The position numbers were made by a program, and so were the translations under genes. A model generated the notes under the pieces. The model was given only the letters and a program-made list of their open reading frames with translations, was not told where the DNA came from and made no database searches. This document shows, piece after piece, positions 10,294 through 18,024 of a stretch of 64,000 bases of DNA (positions within the stretch are counted from its first letter, which is position 1; each line of letters begins with the position of its first letter). Source of the stretch: Lignipirellula cremea (lineage in GTDB: Bacteria > Planctomycetota > Planctomycetia > Pirellulales > Pirellulaceae); the NCBI RefSeq assembly GCF_007751035.1, contig NZ_CP036433.1:6429001-6493000 (forward strand), read 5' to 3'.

Positions 10294-11409
10294 ATGGCTC
10301 AAGACGCTCAACCCACGCCGCAGCCGGTTTCGGTCGTTACCACCGATCGCCAGATGGCGCTCGTCCGCTTCAGCCCTTGCGGCCAGTTCCTGGCGGCCGC
10401 CGGACGCGACGGTTCCATCCGCCGCTGGCGTTATTCGGAAGAACCGCTTCCCCAGGAACCGGAAACCGATCCGGTCAAAGCGAAGAAAGCAGCCAAAGAG
10501 CTGCCCCAGTATTACGCCGACATGCCGGCCATCCAGGGACATAACGGCTGGGTCAGCCGGGTGGAGTACCATCCGACCCAGAAGACGCTGATTGCCGCCG
10601 ACTCCTGGGGGAAACTGGCCGCCTGGACCTACGAAGACGACCAGGCGAAAGCGGTCTGGGAAGTGGAAGCGGCCCACGATGGCTGGCTGCGGCAGTTCGC
10701 TTTCAGCCCCGACGGCAAGCAGATCGCCACCTGCGGCATGGACCACTGGATTCGCCTGTGGTCGGCGACCGACGGCAAGCTGCAGGCGGAATGGAAAGCG
10801 GGCGAAGAGGTCCACTCGCTCGTATACCATCCGACTGAACCGGTGCTCGTCTCGGGCGATCTGTTCGGTGTCGTCAAACAGTGGGATCTGGCGACGAAAG
10901 AAGTCAAACGCGAGCTCGACGCGTCCGTCTTTTATCTGCTCTCCCGCATCCAGGATGTCGGCGGCGTGCGGACGTTGACCTTTGATAAAGACGGCAAAGT
11001 CCTGGCCGCGACCGGCACCAAACCGACCGGCGGCGGTTTTGTCCAGGGCTCGCCCGTTGTGCGGTTCTTTGACTGGTCGACAGGGAAAGAAACGGAAACG
11101 CTGGAACTGGGGCCGAACACGGACGGCTACATTCACGACTTCCACTTTCATCCTGACGGCTACTGGATTGGCGCCGCCAGCGGCCAGCCAGGCAAAGGGA
11201 AGTTCTTCCTGTTAAAGCCGGGCGAGAAAGAGCCTTTCTACACCCAGGTGCTGCCGAACTGCCATTCGATCGCACTCCATCCCGACGCCAATCGGATCGC
11301 CGTGGTCGCCAACGCCGGGATCTACGGCCAGGCAAAGTCGATGGCCCGAGAAGGAATCTACCCCGGCAACTCTTCGCCCATTCATATTTATGATCTGACG
11401 ACCGTATAG
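10294..11409 (+). CDS. WD40 repeat protein
   Basis: This 371-residue beta-propeller has several blades ending in WD-like pairs (SIRRWRYSEE, LAAWTYEDD, WIRLWSATDGK, VVKQWDLATKE, VRFFDWSTGKE). No signal peptide is obvious; the N-terminus MAQDAQPTPQ leads straight into the first blade. Gene order after a DUF1501 gene suggests a joint role, and planctomycete DUF1501 loci often include WD40 partners. It probably acts as a protein-interaction scaffold. Confidence 0.85.
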   Translation: MAQDAQPTPQPVSVVTTDRQMALVRFSPCGQFLAAAGRDGSIRRWRYSEEPLPQEPETDPVKAKKAAKELPQYYADMPAIQGHNGWVSRVEYHPTQKTLIAADSWGKLAAWTYEDDQAKAVWEVEAAHDGWLRQFAFSPDGKQIATCGMDHWIRLWSATDGKLQAEWKAGEEVHSLVYHPTEPVLVSGDLFGVVKQWDLATKEVKRELDASVFYLLSRIQDVGGVRTLTFDKDGKVLAATGTKPTGGGFVQGSPVVRFFDWSTGKETETLELGPNTDGYIHDFHFHPDGYWIGAASGQPGKGKFFLLKPGEKEPFYTQVLPNCHSIALHPDANRIAVVANAGIYGQAKSMAREGIYPGNSSPIHIYDLTTV

Positions 11410-11448
11410 GCGATGTCGCCCTTTGGCTGGCTCGTAGTCAGAGCGTTG

Positions 11449-11480
11449 TGGCCAAATCTGAAGGTAGTGGATTTGGCCAC
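11449..11480. repeat. Perfect 11-bp inverted repeat
   Basis: GTGGCCAAATC (11449-11459) and GATTTGGCCAC (11470-11480) pair perfectly across an 11-base loop. It overlaps a GTAGTGG...CCACTAC palindrome at 11464-11483. It follows the WD40 stop by 40 bases and could end transcription, but no T-run follows. Its GTAGTGGA start recalls the repeats at 28194 and 52532. Confidence 0.5.
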
Positions 11481-11490
11481 TACCATCCAA

Positions 11491-11622
11491 CTAGTGGTGC
11501 TTCAAACTTCAATCTTCGAGTGAGCGATTTCGGCCGTGCTGCTGTGCTGCCAAAAAAACCGGGGGCTATCGCCCGGCGGCTGATTGAGAGAAACCTGATT
11601 TTATGGTTTGACGCCCCCCTAG
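11491..11622 (+). mobile_element. MITE-like module type 1, copy A
   Basis: This 132-bp non-coding element has imperfect terminal inverted repeats: CTAGTGGTGCTTCAAA on the left and the complement CTAGGGGGGCGTCAAA on the right, 13 of 16 matching. It contains the core GGGGGCTATCGCCCGGCGGC. A near copy lies at 54918-55055 in the opposite orientation. There is no transposase gene, so any movement would need one supplied in trans. Confidence 0.6.
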
Positions 11623-11727
11623 TGCTGCTTCCAATTAGCCGTTTTGGCGATAGCCACGGTTAACGAAAAGGAACAGCGGCTCGCGCGAAAATGGCCAAAC
11701 CTGAAATGGAAACTTGACGCACCACTA
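11619..11727 (+). mobile_element. MITE-like module type 2, copy A
   Basis: This 109-bp element abuts module 1, sharing CTAG. Its ends are CTAGTGCTGC and (complement) CTAGTGGTGCGTCAAG. From TTCCAATTAGCCG to the right end it matches 55086-55184 almost base for base in the same orientation; it lacks ~23 bases near the left end that copy B keeps. Its right end supplies the TAG stop of ald. Confidence 0.6.
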
Positions 11728-12834
11728 GTCGTTAAAGAGCCTGGCCAACGGCAGGTCGAACGATTCGGCGACGGCCTGATTGACGACCTGGCCGTTGTGG
11801 ATGTTGACGGCGGCGGCGAGCGGCCGCAAGCGCTGGGCCGCATCGATGATTCCGTTCCGGGCGATCTGCAGCACCCAGGGCAGCGTCACGTTGCACAGGG
11901 CGAACGTGCTGGTCCGGCCCACCGCGCCGGGCATGTTGGTCACGCAGTAGTGGACGACTTCCTCCTCCACAAACACCGGATCGCTATGGGTGGTCGGACG
12001 GGCCGTTTCCACGCAGCCGCCCTGGTCGATCGCCACATCGACGATCACGCTGCCGGGCTTCATGATTTTGAGATCCTCCCGCGTGATCAGCCGGGGGGCT
12101 TTGGCTCCCGGGATCAGCACGGCGCCAATCACCAGATCGGCCAGCCGCAGTTCTTCGCGAATGGTATGGCGATCGCTGAACAGCACATTGACGTTGGCCG
12201 GCATGATGTCGTCCAGCCGGCGGAGACGATCCATGTTGATATCCAGGATGGTGACGTCCGCCTGGAAACCGGCGGCGATCTTGGCCGCATTTGCTCCCAC
12301 CACGCCGCCGCCCAGGATCGTAATGTGGGCGGGCGCCACGCCGGGCACGCCGCCCAGCAGGATGCCGCGTCCCAACTGCGGCCGCTCCAGAAAGCGGGCG
12401 CCTTCCTGGATGCTCATGCGTCCGGCCACTTCGCTCATGGGAGTCAGCAGCGGCAGTTGTCCCTGGTCGTCGCGGAGCGTTTCATAGGCGACGCAGCTGG
12501 CCCCGGACAGAATCATCGCTTCGGTCAGGGCGCGATCAGCGGCAAAGTGGAAATAGGTAAACAGCGTCTGGCCGGGACGCAGCAGGGCCCATTCGGGTTC
12601 CAGCGGCTCTTTGACTTTGACGACCAGATCCGCCCTGGCAAAGATCTCCTCGGGGCCAGGGACCATTTCAGCCCCGGCGGCCAGGTAATCATGATCGTAG
12701 ATGCCGGAGCCCAGACCGGCGCCCACTTCGATCAGCACGGTATGGCCGGCTCGGGCCAGCTCCTCCACGCCTACCGGCAGCAACGCCACGCGATACTCGT
12801 CCCGTTTGATTTCCCTCGGCGCCCCAACAATCAT
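11725..12834 (-). CDS. ald: Alanine dehydrogenase
   Basis: This NAD-dependent enzyme interconverts L-alanine and pyruvate plus ammonia. I chose ATG at 12834 (369 residues), which gives the family start [10 protein letters not shown]. Catalytic residues are visible as K75 (VKVKEP) and H96 (TYFHFAAD), and the Rossmann motif [12 protein letters not shown] is in the second half. The last codons (LFND, stop) read directly into the terminal repeat of the module at 11619-11727, so the TAG is part of the repeat. The length is close to the usual ~370, so no more than a few residues can have been lost. Confidence 0.95.
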   Translation of the reverse strand: MIVGAPREIKRDEYRVALLPVGVEELARAGHTVLIEVGAGLGSGIYDHDYLAAGAEMVPGPEEIFARADLVVKVKEPLEPEWALLRPGQTLFTYFHFAADRALTEAMILSGASCVAYETLRDDQGQLPLLTPMSEVAGRMSIQEGARFLERPQLGRGILLGGVPGVAPAHITILGGGVVGANAAKIAAGFQADVTILDINMDRLRRLDDIMPANVNVLFSDRHTIREELRLADLVIGAVLIPGAKAPRLITREDLKIMKPGSVIVDVAIDQGGCVETARPTTHSDPVFVEEEVVHYCVTNMPGAVGRTSTFALCNVTLPWVLQIARNGIIDAAQRLRPLAAAVNIHNGQVVNQAVAESFDLPLARLFND

Positions 12835-13035
12835 ATGTCCGCTCCCTGAAATGGGCGTTTCGCTGTTGACCACGCCGTCAGAATAACAGAGTGGCCAAGG
12901 CCGCAATCACCCCCCATCCCACAAATTCTTCCCTCCCTGGCGGCCCGCAGCGGGTGCTCCGCCAGGACGACTGCCCGGCGGTGCTGGCTGCCGGGGGGAA
13001 GGGTCGAGAAAAGACCTAAAAGGGCTCGCCCCCGA

Positions 13036-13064
13036 TTGACGCCTTGGGGCGGCGGTTCAACAAT
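13036..13064 (+). promoter_or_regulatory. Candidate glyA promoter
   Basis: TTGACG (13036-13041) and AACAAT (13059-13064) are 17 bases apart and lie 37 bases before the glyA ATG. The -35 is good and the -10 is weak. This is the best-looking pair in the 266-base ald/glyA divergent gap. Confidence 0.3.
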
Positions 13065-13100
13065 CGGGGTTGTTATCCGTGTACCCTGAGCGAGGAAATA

Positions 13101-14354
13101 ATGCGTCTCCTTGAATCACAGGACCCCGAATTGTGGGCCGCCATTGCTGGTGAAACCGAGCGTCAACAGGACGGTCTGGAAATGATCGCCAGTGAGAATT
13201 ACACCAGTCCTGCGGTAATGGAGGCGGTGGGCAGCATCCTCACCAATAAATACGCCGAAGGTTACCCAGGCCGCCGCTATTATGGCGGGTGCGAGTATGT
13301 CGACGTCATCGAGGATCTGGCCCGTGATCGGGCCAAAAAGCTCTTTGGCGCCGAGTTCGCCAACGTGCAACCCCACTCGGGATCGCAGGCCAACCAGGCG
13401 GTCTATCTGACGCTGCTGGAAGCGGGCGATACGGTCCTGGGCCTGGATCTGGCCCATGGCGGCCATCTGACCCACGGCATGCGGCTGAACATTTCCGGCA
13501 AGTTGTACAACTTTGTGCATTACGGCGTGACCCGCGACACCCATCGGATCGACTTTGACCAGGTGGCGAAGCTGGCCCGGGAACACAAACCCAAACTGAT
13601 CGTCGCCGGGGCGAGCGCCTACCCGCGGGAGATCAAGCACGGCGAGTTCAAAACGATTGCCGATGAAGTCGGCGCCAAACTGTTCGTCGATATCGCCCAT
13701 TACGCCGGGCTGGTCGCCGCCGGTTTGCACGACAACCCCACGCCGATCGCCGATTTTGTCACCACGACCACGCACAAAACGCTCCGCGGACCGCGGGCCG
13801 GGCTGGTCATGTGCAAGGAAGAATACGGCAAGGACCTGAATCGCAGCGTCTTCCCTGGACTGCAGGGCGGACCGTTAATGCACGTCATCGCCGGCAAGGC
13901 CGTCTGCTTCCAGGAAGCAATGCAGCCCGCGTTCAAAGTCTACGCACAGTCCGTGATCGACAACGCCAAAGCCCTGGCCGAAGAAGTCCGCGCCGGCGGC
14001 CTGCGGCTGATCAGCGACGGCACCGATAACCACCTGCTGCTGGTCGACGTCACCCCGCTGGGCATCGCCGGCAAGGCGGCCGAGAACGCGCTGGGCGCCT
14101 GCGGCATTACCGTCAACATGAACATGATCCCTTACGACGAGAGAAAACCGCTCGACCCATCGGGGATTCGCATCGGCACGCCGGCGCTCACCACCCGCGG
14201 TATGGGCGTCGCGCAGATGAAGCAGATCGGCCAGTGGATGCTGCAGGCCCTGCAGAAGCCCGACGATAAAACTGCCCACGCCGGCATCCGTCGCCAGGTC
14301 GAAGAAATGTGCCAGGACTTTCCCACGCCTGCGGCCCGCGTCGCGCAGGACTAG
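13101..14354 (+). CDS. glyA: Serine hydroxymethyltransferase
   Basis: This PLP enzyme interconverts serine and glycine and loads one-carbon units on tetrahydrofolate. It is 417 residues from ATG 13101, which is preceded by GAGGAA. The PLP lysine is K226 in [12 protein letters not shown]. Other family motifs are ASENYTS near the start and [15 protein letters not shown]. The length is normal. It supplies glycine and one-carbon units for the purine pathway, of which purL and purD are also in the window. Confidence 0.97.
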   Translation: MRLLESQDPELWAAIAGETERQQDGLEMIASENYTSPAVMEAVGSILTNKYAEGYPGRRYYGGCEYVDVIEDLARDRAKKLFGAEFANVQPHSGSQANQAVYLTLLEAGDTVLGLDLAHGGHLTHGMRLNISGKLYNFVHYGVTRDTHRIDFDQVAKLAREHKPKLIVAGASAYPREIKHGEFKTIADEVGAKLFVDIAHYAGLVAAGLHDNPTPIADFVTTTTHKTLRGPRAGLVMCKEEYGKDLNRSVFPGLQGGPLMHVIAGKAVCFQEAMQPAFKVYAQSVIDNAKALAEEVRAGGLRLISDGTDNHLLLVDVTPLGIAGKAAENALGACGITVNMNMIPYDERKPLDPSGIRIGTPALTTRGMGVAQMKQIGQWMLQALQKPDDKTAHAGIRRQVEEMCQDFPTPAARVAQD

Positions 14355-14427
14355 TCCGCTCGCACACGAGCCAGGCCGGCCGTTTGGTATAACCCGGTCG
14401 GCCGTTCTGCTGTCCCACAACCAGGCA

Positions 14428-14452
14428 GCCGCGCCGACCACGTCGGCGCGGC
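14428..14452 (+). terminator. Strong hairpin after glyA
   Basis: GCCGCGCCGAC and GTCGGCGCGGC form a perfect 11-bp stem with a three-base loop, 74 bases after the glyA stop. Only a weak AATTT follows, so it may be a Rho-type or RNA-stabilising 3' structure rather than a classic intrinsic terminator. Confidence 0.45.
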
Positions 14453-14503
14453 AAGCAATTTGACCCACTGACCGTTTCTGGTCGTTCCCAAGGCGAAGAA
14501 AAC

Positions 14504-14956
14504 ATGGCTAGTCGAATTCTGATCGCCGACGACAACAGTGCAAACTGTGAGCTTCTGGAAGCCTACCTGAGCGAAATCTCCTGCGAGACGGAAATCGCCG
14601 TCGATGGGCAGGATACGCTCGACAAGGTCGCCTCGTTCAAGCCGGACCTGATCCTGCTCGATGTCATGATGCCCAAGCTCAGCGGCTTTGAAGTCTGCCG
14701 CAAACTCAAGGACGACCCCAAAACCCGCCAGGTGCTCGTGCTGATGGTCACCGCCCTCAACGAACCCGGCGACATCGAACGCGGCGTCCACGCCGGCACC
14801 GACGACTTTCTGTCCAAGCCGGTCAACAAGCACGGCCTGCTCAAACGTGTCGAGCTGATGCTGCGTCTCAAAGATATCGCCGACGAGAACGAGCGTCTGC
14901 GACGATACATCCAGGGAATGGAAGACTCGGCTGGCCCCGAAGGGGAAGAAAGCTAA
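14504..14956 (+). CDS. Single-domain response regulator
   Basis: This 150-residue protein is made of one receiver domain with no output domain. The acidic pair is D9/D10 (ILIADDN), the phospho-acceptor is D53 (LILLDVMMP), the switch threonine is T83 (MVTALN) and the lysine is K105 (LSKPVN). The last ~30 residues form a charged helix (RLKDIADENERLRRYI). It resembles PleD- or CheY-like receivers that act by protein contact. No histidine kinase is in the window. It begins at ATG 14504 after AAGGCGAAG. Confidence 0.9.
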   Translation: MASRILIADDNSANCELLEAYLSEISCETEIAVDGQDTLDKVASFKPDLILLDVMMPKLSGFEVCRKLKDDPKTRQVLVLMVTALNEPGDIERGVHAGTDDFLSKPVNKHGLLKRVELMLRLKDIADENERLRRYIQGMEDSAGPEGEES

Positions 14957-15021
14957 GTCCGCGCAGAGCTCACGCTTGCCGGGAAGAGCGTCGCCGTTCA
15001 AGCGCCAAACTGCGCCTAAGC

Positions 15022-15660
15022 CTAAAAGATCGGCGGCGCCGGCGGCGCCTGCCAGGGCGGATAGCCCGTCTGCATCCAGTACAGCTGCACATATCCCAGC
15101 AACAGCGCTACGATCAACAGCACCAGGCACAGCCCAATCCCCAGCAGCGCCATCCGCTGCCGGTGCGACTGCAGGCCGCAAAGTCCCAGACCGGCGCCCA
15201 CCGCCGCTGCCGCCACCGCAACCAACGGACCGGGCGAATTCCACCAGAAAAGCGGCAGCAGACAGCCTGCAACGGCCGCAATGCCCGCCATCACCAGCGA
15301 ACCGAGCGCACAACTGGCGGCAGCCGTTCCGGTCGGGTAGACAGGCGCCGGAGCCGCGGCCCCATACGGCCGCCCATAAAACGGAGAGCCATGGCGCAGC
15401 CCCTTCACTTCCCAAACCGTGCCGTCCACCGAGTTGTCGTTCATGTGCTTCTCGAGCGCAGCCCGGTCGGCCGCACTGAGAGCCCCTTTTGTCGGCGGTT
15501 CGGCAGCACCGCCTGATGCAGGAGCCGCCGTCGCGGGAAAGCTGGGAGCCGCCGCGAGGCTGGGAGCCGGCGTGCTGACTTTTCTTCCGCAACGCCAGCA
15601 GGCGTTCACCGCGCCCATCAATTCCTCGCCGCATTGGGCGCAGTGGATGGAGTTCGCCAT
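15022..15660 (-). CDS. Zinc-ribbon membrane protein, unknown function
   Basis: This 212-residue protein starts with a zinc-ribbon (CAQCGEEL, then CWRCGRK, residues 7-25), followed by an alanine/proline-rich linker. At 61-90 a short motif reads SAADRAALEKHMNDNS, then DGTVWEVKG. The C-terminal half has three hydrophobic segments suggesting an inner-membrane domain. This layout recurs in planctomycete hypothetical proteins. I do not recognise a function. Confidence 0.7.
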   Translation of the reverse strand: MANSIHCAQCGEELMGAVNACWRCGRKVSTPAPSLAAAPSFPATAAPASGGAAEPPTKGALSAADRAALEKHMNDNSVDGTVWEVKGLRHGSPFYGRPYGAAAPAPVYPTGTAAASCALGSLVMAGIAAVAGCLLPLFWWNSPGPLVAVAAAAVGAGLGLCGLQSHRQRMALLGIGLCLVLLIVALLLGYVQLYWMQTGYPPWQAPPAPPIF

Positions 15661-15782
15661 AGGAATGGGGGTTCACGCCAGATCGGAAAAGGTTTGCCGC
15701 CGAAATCTATTATGGGAATCTCCGTCGCGGCGTACAACCCGCACGGAACAGCGTCGACAGAAGACCGGCGTCGTGACGCCAT

Positions 15783-15824
15783 TAAAAAAACCGCCGACTG
15801 CAGCCCACGCAGTCCGGCGGTTTC
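15783..15824 (-). terminator. Intrinsic terminator for the 15875-16615 gene
   Basis: Read on the minus strand, the arms ACCGCCGGACTGC and GCAGTCGGCGGT pair (one bulge) and are followed by a seven-T tract (the A-run at 15784-15790). It sits 50 bases past the stop of the secreted protein gene. Confidence 0.75.
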
Positions 15825-15874
15825 GATCGCACAATACGGTTACCTGGTCACCAGGCAAGGAAGCCCCGGCCGCC

Positions 15875-16615
15875 TTAGCGGGCGTTGGCCAGCGTCTGGC
15901 TGTTATGAATGGCGGAAACATGGGCCGATCGGGTCAGCAGCTGACCGCCGGACAGGACTTCGACCCGATTGACGACGGCCATCCGGGCCTGGTTCGAAGG
16001 TACCGCCACGGCATAACAGCGAATGGCGATGCTGCTCCGCGGGGCCAGCGGCGAAACCGGAAAAACCAGACGCGCCCCGTCGTTTTCCTGCCGATGCGGA
16101 TGATCCGTAAATTTAGCGCGCAGACGCTCCGAAATTTCAAACGCCACCTCGATCGGCTCACGCATCGCTACGTCGCTTTTGTTCTCAACGTGGATCTCAA
16201 ACAGGTGAGGTTTCCCAGGGGCCACCGTGCGGTCCGCTTCGATCCGCACGACCACGTCGGTACGGGCGTCCACAACCGCCTGGCGAACGGGCGCGGGGAT
16301 CACCTGCACCGGAGCCTGCGTCCTGGGCGCCGGAGCCGCGATCTTGTGCGGCGAAGCAGTCACGGGACGCGGCCGCAACCCATAGGCCAGGGCAAAGCCG
16401 GCCAGATACTCGCTGGCGGCCAGCGGCCTGGCCGATTGCCTTGCCGGGACGGTGCGGTCGTGCGAAGGGGACACCACAATCGGCGAAGATTCCGACTGGA
16501 AAGGTTGCCCGTAATGGAATGTGTCGGCTGCGGTTGCAGGGCTTGCGAACACGGTCGCAGAGAGAATCGCCGCTAGCCAGCTGCATGTCCTTGCCAGGTA
16601 ACTTCCGTGTTTCAT
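15875..16615 (-). CDS. Secreted protein with a DUF11/CARDB-like beta domain
   Basis: The protein has 246 residues. A signal peptide spans about residues 1-29 (hydrophobic SWLAAILSATVFA, cleavage near ATAAD). A proline-rich linker follows. From ~115 the sequence (VVRIEADRTVAPGKPHLFEIHVENKSDVAMREPIEVAFEI split over two strands) is typical of immunoglobulin-like DUF11 or CARDB domains of cell-surface proteins. It is single in its own transcription unit with a terminator downstream. The function is probably cell-envelope structure or adhesion; this is inferred. Confidence 0.65.
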   Translation of the reverse strand: MKHGSYLARTCSWLAAILSATVFASPATAADTFHYGQPFQSESSPIVVSPSHDRTVPARQSARPLAASEYLAGFALAYGLRPRPVTASPHKIAAPAPRTQAPVQVIPAPVRQAVVDARTDVVVRIEADRTVAPGKPHLFEIHVENKSDVAMREPIEVAFEISERLRAKFTDHPHRQENDGARLVFPVSPLAPRSSIAIRCYAVAVPSNQARMAVVNRVEVLSGGQLLTRSAHVSAIHNSQTLANAR

Positions 16616-16815
16616 TTTCTTGACCGATCATGGGTGAGAATGCTTCAAAGTCCGTGCTGGTTAGTTCGGCGTCAACCTGGCAGTGGAAAGAGCATTTCCC
16701 CCTGGCGCCACATGGTCGATAAACCCTCTCGAATCCGCATGGCGCGGTCAATTCTTACAGGACCCAAACCGGGAACATCGAATGCATCCGCGATATCCGC
16801 CACGACCGGACCGAT

Positions 16816-18024
16816 TCAGCCGCGCACCGACGTACGCGGGTCAAACAGCAACGCAAACGGGTCTTGCGCATCGTCGTTGGGCAGGTCGAGGATCGTAAAA
16901 TCCGCCGCATCTCCGACGTTTAACCGATATCCGAAAAGACCGCATGCCGCGGCGCCATTGACCGTCGCCATCTGCAGAATCATCGCGGCGGGAACTTCCG
17001 GGTAAAGCCTTCGCACCTGCTGCACTTCGCTCCATAACTGCAGGTCGGGATTCGACGCCCGTGAGTCGGTCCCCAGTGCAACCGGAATCCCGGCCGCCAG
17101 CATCTCGGGCAGCGGATACCGTCGATGCTGAAAAAACGTGTGCGTCCGCGGACAAAACACAACCGTCATCCGGGACCGATGACGCCCGATCCAGGCGATC
17201 TCTTCTGCGTCAAGAAAGTTGCCATGTATCACCAGCGCCCGTTCCGCCCGGGACAACCAGCGCAGATAGTCCAGGGGACGCAGAGCGGAGGAGAATACGT
17301 CAGGCCGCCAGGCGCCCAGTTCGACCAGCATGTCGCGAAACGGCCCATCGCCATGGCTCAGCAAACGCAGTTCTTCCGGCGACTCCGCCAGATGCATGGC
17401 CACCGGGCAGCCGCTTTCCGCCGACAACTGGCAAACGGCCGCCGTCAGCTCCGGCGTGACCGTATAGGGCGCATGGGGACTCAATCCCGCGCGTCGCGAC
17501 GGCCCCCAGGCAAGGCCCGCCTGTAGATGTTCGCGGGCCGCCTGGAGCAATACTTCCTGCCGCTGGGGAGCCATGCCCAGCAGCTCGTAAAAGATTACGC
17601 CGGCCGCATCCGCTGCCTGCCAGGGCGAGTACGACCAGGGCGCCGTAGCGATCTCTCCCAGCAGGCGCACGCCTGCGGCGGAGGATTCCGCCAGCCCGCG
17701 AGCCAGGGCCTGTTCGCGCAAGACAGGCAGATCCTGCCGATCCGCCGCCGCCCGCCGCTGCGCCACGACTTTTCGAATCCAGGCAGGCAAGGGTTCTCCG
17801 GGCGTTCCGATCGGGACGTCCAGATCGCTGAATTCCAGATGCGTGTGGGCGTTCACCAGGGGGGCGACGATCGCGGCGTTTCCCAGGTCGATGACGTCCC
17901 CTCCCGGGGCGGACGCGTCCCAGCCGCAAACTTTGCCGTCGACCGCGTGCAGCACGCCGTCTTTTACTGGCGGCCCGTCCGGCGGAAACAGGTAGCGGGC
18001 CTTCCAGCTTTGCAAACCGATCAC
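16816..18024 (-). CDS. Amidohydrolase family protein (possible aminofutalosine-deaminase type)
   Basis: This 402-residue metal-dependent hydrolase has a TIM-barrel layout with metal ligands in NAHTHLEFS, then SPHAPYT, MHLAESPEE, VIHGNF and LGTDSRASN. The pattern NAHTHxEFS with HAPY and ESxEE recalls aminodeoxyfutalosine deaminase (MqnX) of the futalosine menaquinone pathway as well as other SsnA/TrzA-like deaminases. No other futalosine gene is in the window, so the substrate is open. Its ATG overlaps the TGA of the TPR gene by four bases, so translation is coupled. Confidence 0.75.
   Translation of the reverse strand: MIGLQSWKARYLFPPDGPPVKDGVLHAVDGKVCGWDASAPGGDVIDLGNAAIVAPLVNAHTHLEFSDLDVPIGTPGEPLPAWIRKVVAQRRAAADRQDLPVLREQALARGLAESSAAGVRLLGEIATAPWSYSPWQAADAAGVIFYELLGMAPQRQEVLLQAAREHLQAGLAWGPSRRAGLSPHAPYTVTPELTAAVCQLSAESGCPVAMHLAESPEELRLLSHGDGPFRDMLVELGAWRPDVFSSALRPLDYLRWLSRAERALVIHGNFLDAEEIAWIGRHRSRMTVVFCPRTHTFFQHRRYPLPEMLAAGIPVALGTDSRASNPDLQLWSEVQQVRRLYPEVPAAMILQMATVNGAAACGLFGYRLNVGDAADFTILDLPNDDAQDPFALLFDPRTSVRG

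Larger units (their letters stand above)
11410..11724. other. Intergenic region filled by repeat modules
   Basis: The 315 bases between the WD40 stop and the ald stop hold a hairpin (11449-11480) and two abutting MITE-like modules (11491-11622 and 11619-11727). No gene is supported: the plus-strand frame starting at 11644 only reads through the repeat and then antisense to ald. Confidence 0.7.

Noticed and set aside
11644-11727. Peptide beginning MAIATVNEKEQRLARKW, repeated at 55115-55180
   Set aside because: The similarity comes from the non-coding MITE-like module 2. At each locus the frame runs on into unrelated sequence, so it is not a gene.
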